A stretch of 44,908 nucleotides of DNA from Mesorhizobium sp. (lineage in GTDB: Bacteria > Pseudomonadota > Alphaproteobacteria > Rhizobiales > Rhizobiaceae): positions 1 through 44,908 of the forward strand of contig NZ_JAFKIC010000135.1 of assembly GCF_017306585.1 (NCBI RefSeq), written 5' to 3'. The notes beneath the pieces are model-generated. The model was given only the letters and a program-made list of their open reading frames with translations. It made no database searches and was not told the DNA's origin. The position numbers and the translations under genes are program-made. Positions 33,427 through 41,295 of this stretch are shown here, in pieces. Every line of letters begins with the position of its first letter. Position 1 is the stretch's first letter.

Positions 33427-34197
33427 TCAGCTCATCCAGTTGCCGCCGTCGACATTGTAGGTCTGCGCCAGGATGTAGTCGCTGTCGGACGAGGCCAGGA
33501 ACACGGCAAGCCCGGCAATGTCATCCGGATTGGCGAAACGGCCGATCGGCACCGACTTCGCCACCGCCGCCTTCTTCTCGCCCGGCTTCAGGCCTTCCCA
33601 GCGGGCGAAATGGGCATCGACGATATCCCAATGCTCGCCATCGACGACGCCTGGCGCTATCGCATTGACGTTGATGCCGTGCTTGACCAGCGCCAGCGCC
33701 GCCGACTGCGTCGCCGAGATGATGGCCGCCTTGGAGGCGCAGTAGAGCAGCACCAGCGCCTCGCCGCGCCGGCCGGCCTGGCTCGCCATGTTGATGATCT
33801 TGCCGCCGCGGCCGCGCGCGATCATCACATTGGCCACCGCCTTCATCATGAACAGCGGCCCCTTGAGATTGATGTCGAAAACCCTGTCGTAGCTGGCCTC
33901 GGTGATGTCGGTTACCGGCGCCATGTCGAAGATGGCGGCGTTGTTGACGAGGGTGTCGATGCCGCCGAAATCGTGATCGATCCCAGCCACGACCTTGTCG
34001 ATGGCGTCGAGATCGGTAACGTCGAGTTTCCTGGCGCTGGCCGCCGGGCCGATCGCCTCGGCCGCCCGCGTCGCGCGCTCGATGTCGATATCGGCGATCA
34101 CCACACGGGCGCCTTCGCGGGCAAAGGCCTGCGCGAAGCCGAGGCCGATGCCGCGCGCGCCGCCGGTGATGAGGGCAATCTTGTTGTTCAGTCTCAT
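33427..34197 (-). CDS. Short-chain dehydrogenase, galactitol/sorbitol 2-dehydrogenase-like
   Basis: From the ATG at 34197 the protein has 256 residues, normal for SDR polyol dehydrogenases. It shows the cofactor motif ALITGGARGIGLGFA, an Asp (VVIADIDIERA) favouring NAD, NNAAIFDMAP, and the catalytic YCASK. The ending SDSDYILAQTYNVDGGNWMS resembles SmoS/GatDH enzymes that oxidise sorbitol or galactitol at C2. It sits between the binding-protein and zinc-dehydrogenase genes, 35 bases before the latter. Assignment to galactitol rather than sorbitol rests on the kinase and GatZ-type neighbours. Confidence 0.85.
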   Translation of the reverse strand: MRLNNKIALITGGARGIGLGFAQAFAREGARVVIADIDIERATRAAEAIGPAASARKLDVTDLDAIDKVVAGIDHDFGGIDTLVNNAAIFDMAPVTDITEASYDRVFDINLKGPLFMMKAVANVMIARGRGGKIINMASQAGRRGEALVLLYCASKAAIISATQSAALALVKHGINVNAIAPGVVDGEHWDIVDAHFARWEGLKPGEKKAAVAKSVPIGRFANPDDIAGLAVFLASSDSDYILAQTYNVDGGNWMS

Positions 34198-34314
34198 GGC
34201 GAATTTTCCCGGGTTTTTCGAAAGGTGTAGCGGCAGCGGGAAGGCACGGACCCGTTTCGCGGATCCGTGCATCCTCCGGGCCTGCTGCATTGGGAGGTTT
34301 TTCAGGTCCGGACC

Positions 34315-34343
34315 GCCGGGGACGGCGCACGCTCGCCCCCGGC
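34315..34343 (-). promoter_or_regulatory. Intercistronic stem-loop after the binding-protein gene
   Basis: On the minus strand GCCGGGG and CCCCGGC pair across 15 bases, immediately followed by GGTCCGGACC, itself palindromic. It lies 17 bases after the binding-protein stop. Such hairpins usually protect the binding-protein mRNA or attenuate readthrough, so that binding protein exceeds downstream enzymes (general knowledge; inferred here). Confidence 0.5.
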
Positions 34344-34359
34344 ATCTGGCTCGAACGGG

Positions 34360-35679
34360 CTATTTGATGTAGCCGGCCTCCGTCATCGTCTTCTCCACCG
34401 CGCTCTGGGCGCCGTTCAGCACATCGTCGACCGACTGCTGGCCGGTGACTGCGGCGGCGATCGCCTGGCCGACCTGGGTGCCTATGCCCTGGAATTCGGG
34501 GATGGCGACGAACTGGATGCCGGTATAGGGAACCGGGTCCTTGGTCTGCTTGGTCGGATCGGCGGATTCGATCGCCGAGAGCACCGTCGCGGCGAAAGGC
34601 GCCGCCTTCTGGTAGTCCGCGCTGGCATAGGTGGACTTGCGTGTTCCCGGCGGCGCCGCCACCCAGCCCTCGGTCTCGCCGACGCGCTGGACATAGGCTT
34701 TCGAGGTCGCCCACTTGACGAAGGATTTGGCCGCGTCCGCCTTGGTGGAGGTGGCCGGGATGGCGAGGCTCCATGCCCAGCCCCAGGCCGAGCCATTGGG
34801 GGTGACCGCCACCGGCGCCTTGGTGAAAGCAACCTTGTCTGCGACCTGGCTCTGCTTGGGATCATAGACGCGGCCGGCGGCCGACGTCGCGTCGATCCAC
34901 ATCGCGCAATGGCCGGAGGCGAACAGCGTCTGGTTCTCGTTGAAACCGTTCGAGCTGATGCCCGGAGGCCCATCCTTCTTCATCGTCTCGACATACCAGC
35001 CGACCGCCTTCTTCCACGCGTCGGAATTGATCTGCGGCTTCCAGTCCATGTCGAACCAGCGGCCGCCGAACGTGTTCACCAGCGTGCCGACAAAGGCCAT
35101 GTTCTCGCCCCAGCCCGGCTTGCCGCGCAGGCACAGGCCGTACTGTTCCTTCGACTTGTCGGTGAGCTTGTCGGCGAATTCCGTGATCTGGTCGTAGGTC
35201 GGCTGCTCCGGCATCTTCAGGCCGGCGGCGTCGAACAGGTCCTTGCGGTAGAGCGTGAACGAGCTTTCGGCGTAGAACGGCACGGCATAGAGCTTGCCGT
35301 CGACGGTCAACCCGGCGCGCACCGGTGCGATCAGGTCGTCATAATCATAGTCGTCGCCGAGATCGTTGAGCGATGTCAGCCAGCCATTCTTGCCCCAGAT
35401 CGGCGTCTCGTAGCCGCCGATCGTCAGCACGTCGAACTGGCCGGCCTTGGTCGCGATGTCGGTGGTGACCCGCTCGCGCAGCACATTCTCCTCGAGCACC
35501 ACCCAGTTCACCTTGTTGCCGGTCGCCTTTTCCCATTCCGGCGACAGCTTCTGCATAATGATCATGTCGCCATTGTTGACCGTAGCGACGGTGATTTCGG
35601 TGGCGAGCGCGGCGCCGGTCGCCAGCGCCGAGGCGGCGGCCGACACGGCGAGCATTCCGATAAGCTTACCTGTTTGCAT
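34360..35679 (-). CDS. ABC-type polyol-binding periplasmic protein
   Basis: The 439-residue protein follows AAAGGAGG, the strongest ribosome-binding site in the locus. Its signal peptide ends near GAALA-TEITVATV. The mature part is a family-1 sugar-binding protein like SmoE: ITVATVNNGDMIIMQKLSPEW, AVPFYAESSFTLYRKDLFDAAGL and GENMAFVGTLVNTFGGRW, seen here as PFYAESSFTLYRKDLFD and AFVGTLVNTFGGRW. It delivers a hexitol to an ABC transporter. It leads the minus-strand unit. No permease or ATPase gene is present nearby, which is unusual. Confidence 0.88.
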   Translation of the reverse strand: MQTGKLIGMLAVSAAASALATGAALATEITVATVNNGDMIIMQKLSPEWEKATGNKVNWVVLEENVLRERVTTDIATKAGQFDVLTIGGYETPIWGKNGWLTSLNDLGDDYDYDDLIAPVRAGLTVDGKLYAVPFYAESSFTLYRKDLFDAAGLKMPEQPTYDQITEFADKLTDKSKEQYGLCLRGKPGWGENMAFVGTLVNTFGGRWFDMDWKPQINSDAWKKAVGWYVETMKKDGPPGISSNGFNENQTLFASGHCAMWIDATSAAGRVYDPKQSQVADKVAFTKAPVAVTPNGSAWGWAWSLAIPATSTKADAAKSFVKWATSKAYVQRVGETEGWVAAPPGTRKSTYASADYQKAAPFAATVLSAIESADPTKQTKDPVPYTGIQFVAIPEFQGIGTQVGQAIAAAVTGQQSVDDVLNGAQSAVEKTMTEAGYIK

Positions 35680-35981
35680 TTCGTCTCCTCCTTTACGAAT
35701 GCGCATGCATAAGTGAACATGCGTGCAGATTTTATTGCGCTTAAGTATGCTCAAGTCAAGCTCGGCAAGGCTGGAATTTTCTGGGCTAGTCCCGCGCCGA
35801 ACGCGGCGGAGTGCAGCCTGGCAGAGCACACAAAGCGACGCGCGTAGCAAATTATGTGAACGCGTGACTAGTTTTTGTTGACTTCCCTGTCGCCGCAATT
35901 TACCTCGGCTGGAGCCGAGCCTATCGTGCGGCGTTTCACGCCCGTTCCGGTTCGAGCCGAGGGAGAGAAGGAATTGCAGCA
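35680..35981. promoter_or_regulatory. Divergent regulatory region of the polyol locus
   Basis: The 302 bases separate the binding-protein and kinase genes and must hold both promoters. Two dyads are seen. GCGCATG and CATGCGT (35701-35725, one mismatch) lie in the binding-protein leader. CTTAAG-TATG-CTCAAG (35740-35755, one mismatch) resembles a LacI-family operator. The rest shows no other structure. Confidence 0.45.
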
Positions 35982-36962
35982 ATGAGCCGCCGAGCGGAGC
36001 CCGCCTCCGAAGCCACGGGGCCGACGATCGTCGCCGGCGAAATCCTGGTCGAGATCATGGCGACGCAGCCGGGCCTGGGCTTTCTCGAGCCGCTGGCGCT
36101 GGTCGGGCCGTTTCCCAGTGGCGCGCCGGCCATCTTCATCGACCAGGTCGCGCGGCTGGGCGGCGGCGCCGGCATCATCGCCTGTGTCGGCCGCGACGAT
36201 TTCGGAACCATCAACCTGGAACGGCTGCGGCGCGACGGCGTCGACGTCTCGGCCGTCTCGGTCAGCGACCGCTACCCGACCGGCAGCGCCTTCGTGCGCT
36301 ACAGGCCCGACGGCGGCAGGGACTTCGTCTACAACATCGCCGAATCCGCGGCCGGACGGATCGGCCTCACCGCCGAGGCGCGGCGGCTGGCGGACGGAGC
36401 CGGCCACCTGCATGTCATGGGATCCACCCTGTCGGTGGCCGGGCTGAAGGAAATCGTCGCCTATGCCGCCAAAGCGGTGCGGGCGCGCGGCGGTTCCACC
36501 TCCTTCGATCCGAATGTGCGCAAGGAGCTCATCGAGGGCGCCGACGGTGCGCAGTTCGCCGCTCTGGTCGACGATGCCGACCTGCTGCTGCCCTCGGGCG
36601 ACGAGCTGCTGGCGGCGGCCGGGGTCGATGACGAAGACCAGGCGGTGAAAGCGCTGATCGCCAGGGGCGTCGGTGAGATCGTGCTGAAACGCGGCGCCGC
36701 CGGCTCGACGCGCTTCGCCGCCGACGGCACCCGGATCGATTCTCCCGGCTTCGTGGTGGAGGAAATCGACCCGACTGGCGCCGGCGACTGTTTCGGCGCC
36801 ACCTATCTGACCTGCCGGCGCCGGGGGATGGAGCCGGCGCGGGCGCTGCTCTATGCCAACGCGGCGGGCGCCCTCAACGTCACACGGCGCGGCCCGATGG
36901 AGGGCCTCGCCGGCTTCGATGTACTCGACGGCTTCATGGCCGGCACCGACCGGACGAAATGA
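35982..36962 (+). CDS. PfkB-family ketohexose kinase, probable D-tagatose kinase
   Basis: The 326-residue protein begins at ATG 35982 (AAGGA upstream). It has the ribokinase-fold signatures: [16 protein letters not shown] near the N-terminus, [17 protein letters not shown] before the nucleotide site, and [15 protein letters not shown] with the catalytic Asp of GAGD. It phosphorylates a sugar with ATP. Its tight coupling (1-base gap) to a GatZ-type gene and opposite polyol dehydrogenases point to D-tagatose as substrate, giving D-tagatose-6-phosphate. Fructose or ketodeoxygluconate are alternatives. Confidence 0.82.
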   Translation: MSRRAEPASEATGPTIVAGEILVEIMATQPGLGFLEPLALVGPFPSGAPAIFIDQVARLGGGAGIIACVGRDDFGTINLERLRRDGVDVSAVSVSDRYPTGSAFVRYRPDGGRDFVYNIAESAAGRIGLTAEARRLADGAGHLHVMGSTLSVAGLKEIVAYAAKAVRARGGSTSFDPNVRKELIEGADGAQFAALVDDADLLLPSGDELLAAAGVDDEDQAVKALIARGVGEIVLKRGAAGSTRFAADGTRIDSPGFVVEEIDPTGAGDCFGATYLTCRRRGMEPARALLYANAAGALNVTRRGPMEGLAGFDVLDGFMAGTDRTK

Positions 36963-36963
36963 C

Positions 36964-38247
36964 ATGACGACCAATCCGCTCACAGGTCTCGCCGCCGCGC
37001 GTGCGAAGGGAAAGCCCTACGGCATCACCTCGGTCTGCTCGGCGCATCCGCTGGTGATCCAGGCCGCCATCAGGCGCGCCGTCAACGACAGGGAAGCCGT
37101 GCTGCTGATCGAGGCGACCTGCAACCAGGTCAACCAGTTCGGCGGCTACACCGGAATGACGCCCGACCTGTTCGTCGCTTTCGTGCTGGAGATTGCCAGC
37201 CGCGAGGGGCTCGATCCCGCGCGCATCATCTTCGGCGGCGACCATCTCGGGCCAAATCCGTGGCGCGGCGAGCCGGCGGCGCAGGCGATGAACAAGGCCG
37301 AGGCCATGGTCACGGCCTATGTCTGGGCAGGTTTCAGCAAGATCCATCTCGATGCCTCGATGGGCTGCGCCGGCGAGCCGGCGGCGCTGGACGACGAGAC
37401 CATCGCGATCCGCGCCGCGCGCCTCGCCAAGGCGGCGGAAAAAGCAGCGCGGGCGCGCGGCGGCGCCATGCCGCTCTATATCGTCGGCACCGAGGTTCCG
37501 GTCCCCGGCGGCGCCGACCACGCGATCTCGGACCTGAAGCCCACCGAAGCAGCGGCGGCGCGGCGCACGATCGAGATCCATCGCGACATCTTTGCCCGTG
37601 AAGGCCTGGCGGAGGCAATCGCCCGCGTCATTGCCGTGGTCGTGCAGCCGGGCGTCGAATTCGGCAGCCAGAATGTCGTCGCCTACGCGCCCGAGGCGTC
37701 GAAGGCGCTGACCGCGGTGCTCGACGAGCAGCCCTCGCTCGTCTACGAGGCGCATTCCACCGATTACCAGAGCCGTGCGGCGCTGACCGCGCTTGTCGCC
37801 AACGGTTTCCCCATCCTCAAGGTCGGCCCCGGCCTGACATTCGCCTTGCGCGAGGCGCTCTACGGGCTCGACCTGATCGCCGGCGAAATGGTCGCCGGCT
37901 ATGGCGACAGGCCGCTCGCCCGCACGATGGAGCGCGTCATGCTGGCCGCGCCCGGCCATTGGCACAGCCATTATCACGGCAATGCGGCGAGCCTCTATCT
38001 GCAGCGGCATTACAGCTACAGCGACCGCATCCGCTACTACTGGAGCAATCCCGCCGCCAGCGTCGCCACGGCCCGGCTGTGCGAGGCGCTCGACGGCATC
38101 GCCATCCCGGAGACGCTGATGCGGCAGTTCCTGCCGACTATACCCGCAGGCCTCGGCGCCGCCGGCGATCCCGAGGCAATCCTCCTCGAAGCGGTCGACC
38201 AGGTGCTGGCCGACTACGACGCCGCCTGCCGCGGCGCTGGCGCCTGA
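36964..38247 (+). CDS. GatZ/KbaZ-family protein, probable D-tagatose-6-phosphate 4-epimerase
   Basis: The 427-residue product has the full GatZ/KbaZ pattern: GITSVCSAHPLVIQAAI, LIEATCNQVNQFGGYTGM, and IIFGGDHLGPNPW. KIHLDASMGCAGE, YIVGTEVPVPGGA and YEAHSTDYQ follow. GatZ is known as a non-catalytic partner of class II tagatose-bisphosphate aldolase, but no GatY/KbaY gene is here. A relative in Agrobacterium was reported to be a D-tagatose-6-phosphate 4-epimerase working after a tagatose kinase; the operon here has the same pairing. The gene starts one base after the kinase stop. Confidence 0.85.
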   Translation: MTTNPLTGLAAARAKGKPYGITSVCSAHPLVIQAAIRRAVNDREAVLLIEATCNQVNQFGGYTGMTPDLFVAFVLEIASREGLDPARIIFGGDHLGPNPWRGEPAAQAMNKAEAMVTAYVWAGFSKIHLDASMGCAGEPAALDDETIAIRAARLAKAAEKAARARGGAMPLYIVGTEVPVPGGADHAISDLKPTEAAAARRTIEIHRDIFAREGLAEAIARVIAVVVQPGVEFGSQNVVAYAPEASKALTAVLDEQPSLVYEAHSTDYQSRAALTALVANGFPILKVGPGLTFALREALYGLDLIAGEMVAGYGDRPLARTMERVMLAAPGHWHSHYHGNAASLYLQRHYSYSDRIRYYWSNPAASVATARLCEALDGIAIPETLMRQFLPTIPAGLGAAGDPEAILLEAVDQVLADYDAACRGAGA

Positions 38248-38298
38248 ACAGCCCCAATTCGAGCGCCGGCGTCGGCCAGCCGATAGGCAACTAGAACA

Positions 38299-39033
38299 TT
38301 ACTCGTCCTCGGCGTGCCTGCGTTTGGCGACGACAGCCTCGTACCGCGCCTTGACGCTTGGGTCTGCTGCGTCGCCAAGCACCGCGTTTGTCGCCACGTT
38401 ACCACCGTCAATTCCAGGAGTTCCCGCAACGCTCTCGGCCAGCTTTTCGTAGGCTACTGGACCACGGACAAAAGGCTTGAGATAGCCGTCCAGGATACCT
38501 TTGCCGGGCGTTTCGATTTCCTGGCTGAGCGCGGCGAGATAGTCGTCCTTGCTGGTTTTTGACCAGTCGAAGCTAAAGCCCGCTCGCTGCGCCATTATCG
38601 CGTGAACCGTCATGATCACGCGGCCGTTCCCGTCGAGGAAGGGATGTCCAAAAGCAAGGTATCCCATCACCTCACCCGGTCTGGCGGTCATGAAAGCCTT
38701 GTCTTGACCATTCAACAGGGCGAAGTCGATTGCGAGGCGAATTTCGGTGGGCGCCGCAAAAATCACGTCGCCCTTTTTGACAATGAGGCCGGGCGCCGTT
38801 TTCAAGCGGTCTTGCCCCGCCCATGGATAGAATGCTTCGAAGAGAATCTGGTGCGCCTTCAGGACATCGCCATATTCAAGCCACTTGCGGCCAGCCAAAT
38901 ACTTGAACGCAGCGTCCAGACCAAGGGTGAAGGCGGTATGTTGAAGCCGCCGGACGATCTCCGGGTCTTTTTCCTTCTCGAAATTGCGCAGATAACCGCG
39001 TGTCTCGAAGTCACCAAATGGATCGAAAGTCAC
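38299..39033 (-). CDS. Fic-domain protein, probable toxin
   Basis: The 244-residue protein begins at a GTG that overlaps the partner gene's stop (GTGA). The N-terminal FETRGYLRNFEKEKDPE part is typical of short Fic proteins. The Fic motif is HPFLDGNGRVIM: catalytic His, Mg-binding Asp and GNGR are present, but the second Arg of the canonical HxFx(D/E)GNGRxxR is Met. The flap precedes it (GDVIFAAPTEI). Fic proteins transfer AMP to targets. The second Arg normally contacts the ATP gamma-phosphate and the inhibitory Glu of antitoxins, so its loss is notable. About 40 C-terminal residues are extra and polar. Confidence 0.85.
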   Translation of the reverse strand: MTFDPFGDFETRGYLRNFEKEKDPEIVRRLQHTAFTLGLDAAFKYLAGRKWLEYGDVLKAHQILFEAFYPWAGQDRLKTAPGLIVKKGDVIFAAPTEIRLAIDFALLNGQDKAFMTARPGEVMGYLAFGHPFLDGNGRVIMTVHAIMAQRAGFSFDWSKTSKDDYLAALSQEIETPGKGILDGYLKPFVRGPVAYEKLAESVAGTPGIDGGNVATNAVLGDAADPSVKARYEAVVAKRRHAEDE

Positions 39034-39275
39034 TGCTTGGCTTCGCGCAAATAGCTCGCCTGCAGCCGTATCACTTCCCTGGTGCTGAGATGCCCTGCCC
39101 TTTGAAGAGCAATGAGCAGACGTTCCACATCATCGGGAACTACATCGTCACCCGAATGGCGCGAGATATTGACCGCGAGAGCATCGCCTTGCGTGAGCAC
39201 GTAGCTGATGTGATGCCGCTCGGCCAACCGGCGGATGGCGTTCGCAGTAGCGGTCTGGGGACGTGCGGGCATCAT
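39030..39275 (-). CDS. Small partner of the Fic protein, putative antitoxin
   Basis: The 81-residue protein is encoded immediately before fic with a 4-base overlap, the order usual for Fic antitoxins. It starts ATG-ATG with AGGA upstream. The sequence is mixed: RRLAERHHISYVLTQGDALAV, seen as RHHISYVLTQGDAL, then a helical DDVERLLIALQRAGHLST and REVIRLQASYLREAK. The class I antitoxin motif (S/T)xxxE(G/N) is absent. It may be a different kind of partner or a DNA-binding autoregulator, given the strong inverted repeats upstream. Function is inferred only from position. Confidence 0.6.
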   Translation of the reverse strand: MMPARPQTATANAIRRLAERHHISYVLTQGDALAVNISRHSGDDVVPDDVERLLIALQRAGHLSTREVIRLQASYLREAKQ

Positions 39276-39293
39276 TTATCCTCGGAAAAAACA

Positions 39294-39345
39294 ATAGCAC
39301 TTTCTGCCCTTGAAATCCACTAAAACGCGGAAAAGAAAGTGCTAT
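39294..39345. promoter_or_regulatory. Perfect 12-bp inverted repeat upstream of the fic operon
   Basis: ATAGCACTTTCT and AGAAAGTGCTAT are separated by 28 bases. The site starts 19 bases before the partner gene's ATG. It is a candidate autoregulatory operator; a GTGCTAT half-site recurs at 39410-39416. Confidence 0.6.
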
Positions 39346-39380
39346 CAGGCAGTTCCGGCCAGAACATGGGGCTGGGCGAT

Positions 39381-39424
39381 AGCCCAATGACACCTCCATA
39401 ATTCGGCCCGTGCTATATTGGGCT
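39381..39424. promoter_or_regulatory. Second inverted repeat upstream of the fic operon
   Basis: AGCCCAAT and ATTGGGCT are separated by 28 bases, the same spacing as the repeat at 39294-39345. It lies between the fic operon and the ddl gene end. Confidence 0.4.
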
Positions 39425-39496
39425 GACCCTTGATAAGTGCAGCCAGTTCAGTTCTTCTTTGTTGCGGCGTCAGCTTTGATGCTCCGAGTGAAACGG

Positions 39497-40573
39497 TCAG
39501 CGCGCGGCGTGCCTTGCCAGCGCGTGCTCGATCAGCACGTCGATGACCTCGCCATAGCCGATGCCGATCGCGGCCAGCGCCTTGGCGTACATGGAAATGT
39601 CGGTGAAGCCGGGCAGCGTGTTGACCTCGTTGACCAGCAGCGAGCCGTCTGCGCGCAGGAAGAAGTCGACGCGCGCCATGGCCTCGCAGCCGAGCGCCCG
39701 GAAAGCCCGCGCGGCCATCTCCCTGGCCTTGTCGGCGACACCGGCCGGCACATCGGCCGGCACTTTCACCACCGCGCCGTCGGCATCGATGTACTTCGCC
39801 TCATAGGTATAGAAACCGTGCTTGCCGGCCGGGATGATCTCGCCGGGCAGCGACACCGTCAGCGACCCATCGGCCCGCTCCAGCACCGAGCACTCGATCT
39901 CGCGGCCCTCGACGAACTCCTCGATCAGCACCTTGCCGTCATAGCGGAACGCGGTTTCGACGGCGCGGTCGAACCCATCCCGGTCATTGACCTTGCTCAC
40001 CCCGAAGGACGAGCCCTGGCGCGCCGGCTTGGCGAAGAAAGGCAGGCCGAGCGCCCCGGCGATCTCCTGGAAGGAGCCGACCTCGTTGCGGTGCGCGGTG
40101 ACGGAACGCGCGACGGCAAGTCCGGCGTCGCGCATCAGCCGCTTGGCGACATCCTTGTCCATGGCGGCGGCGGAAGCGAGGATGCCGCAGCCGACATAGG
40201 CGACATCGGCGACCTCGGCATAGCCCTGCACCGACCCGTCCTCGCCGAACGGCCCATGCAGCACCGGAAAGACGACATCGACAGGCGAAAGGTCGGGCTG
40301 CGCGCCGCCGTTCGGCACAACCACCAGCCGGCCCTTGCCGCCAGGCAGCAGGGCGACCTCCGCGCCGTCCTCGGACAGCGGCGCCCCTGCCCCGTCGGCG
40401 GCTTCGCCCGATCGCTGCGGCAGCCATCTTCCGTCCCTGGAAATGCCGATCGGCACCACCTCGTAGCGCGTCCGGTCGATCGCCTTCAGCACATTGGCGG
40501 CCGAGAGGCGCGACACGTCATGCTCGGCCGAGCGCCCGCCATAGAGGATGGCAACCCTGATCTTGTCCTTCAT
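39497..40573 (-). CDS. ddl: D-alanine--D-alanine ligase-type ATP-grasp enzyme
   Basis: The 358-residue protein has all Ddl landmarks. These are VAILYGGRSAEHDVS at the N-terminus, FPVLHGPFGEDGSVQGY, the ATP-grasp lysine in PFFAKPARQGSSFGVSKV, GREIECSVLE, and the Mg-binding region ARVDFFLRADG…NEVNTLPGFTD. It joins two D-alanines (or D-Ala and another residue) for peptidoglycan. Length and inserts fit the DdlA type. It is outside any mur/fts cluster and follows a C39-like peptidase gene by 14 bases with a good GAGGGA site, so the two form an operon. It may be an accessory ligase rather than the housekeeping one. Confidence 0.92.
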   Translation of the reverse strand: MKDKIRVAILYGGRSAEHDVSRLSAANVLKAIDRTRYEVVPIGISRDGRWLPQRSGEAADGAGAPLSEDGAEVALLPGGKGRLVVVPNGGAQPDLSPVDVVFPVLHGPFGEDGSVQGYAEVADVAYVGCGILASAAAMDKDVAKRLMRDAGLAVARSVTAHRNEVGSFQEIAGALGLPFFAKPARQGSSFGVSKVNDRDGFDRAVETAFRYDGKVLIEEFVEGREIECSVLERADGSLTVSLPGEIIPAGKHGFYTYEAKYIDADGAVVKVPADVPAGVADKAREMAARAFRALGCEAMARVDFFLRADGSLLVNEVNTLPGFTDISMYAKALAAIGIGYGEVIDVLIEHALARHAAR

Positions 40574-40587
40574 CGAAATCCCTCAAA

Positions 40588-41211
40588 TCAGATGGTCACG
40601 GCAATGCCGCGATTGGCAAAGAAACGGTCGAAATCGTATGGCGCCAACACTGCGTTCTCTTGTGTGGCGCGGGTATGGCCGGATGGGTTGTGAAAGCGAA
40701 AACCATCATCGGATGCCGCGGTCACCAGCACCAGATGGCCGCCCTTCGAGGGCGGTTCACGCTCGGGCCAGCGGATCGAACTGCTGACCGAAGCGATGAA
40801 GAAGCGCGACCGGCCGAGGATCGCGGGAATCTCCGCAGTCGCGACATTGGTCATAACCTCGGCATGCAGGCCGAAAGCTTCCCTGACGAAGATGACGAAG
40901 GGCGCGTAGATCAGTCCCTTGATCGACTGGTCGGCTTCGTTGACGACGTAGCCGCCATACCGGGTGCATCGGCGTGCCAGTTCGATCGTCGGCACGATCT
41001 CGCCGCGCGTCGCCAGGATCATCTTCAGGCACGCCATCCCGCAGATGTTGGCGGCCCAAACCGCGTATTCCTCCAGCGTTTCCGCGCCCGATCCCCGCCA
41101 CAGGGGATCGCGCCTCAGCGCCGTATCCGCGCCTTCGGCAAGCACGGCCAGCGTCATGTCTGGCGTTTCCCACTGACTGAAGAATGGAACCTCGTCAGGC
41201 AAAGGCGTCAT
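40588..41211 (-). CDS. C39-like cysteine peptidase
   Basis: The ATG at 41211 gives 207 residues (an upstream start at 41232 is possible). Papain-like landmarks are present: the catalytic Cys in WAANICGMACLKMILA, the His in SKGGHLVLVTAAS and the Asn/Asp position in FRFHNPSGHTR. No signal peptide is seen and no ABC exporter domain, so it is a soluble C39-type enzyme acting on an unknown peptide or amide. It is first in an operon with a Ddl-type ligase, which suggests work on a D-Ala-containing or ligase-made peptide (inference). Confidence 0.72.
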   Translation of the reverse strand: MTPLPDEVPFFSQWETPDMTLAVLAEGADTALRRDPLWRGSGAETLEEYAVWAANICGMACLKMILATRGEIVPTIELARRCTRYGGYVVNEADQSIKGLIYAPFVIFVREAFGLHAEVMTNVATAEIPAILGRSRFFIASVSSSIRWPEREPPSKGGHLVLVTAASDDGFRFHNPSGHTRATQENAVLAPYDFDRFFANRGIAVTI

Positions 41212-41295
41212 GCAAATCTCGGGCGCGGGCAAAGTCTAGGGTAGGTAAACCGAATTTCGTATACAGGAATACACAAGCCACACAAGGAGACGGAA

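Noticed and set aside
34267-35712. Long plus-strand open frame opposite the binding-protein gene
   Set aside because: The binding protein has a signal peptide, a strong ribosome-binding site and family motifs; the antisense frame has none.
39030-39275. VbhA-type antitoxin identity for the Fic partner
   Set aside because: The defining (S/T)xxxE(G/N) helix motif is not found, so only the positional call of putative antitoxin is kept.
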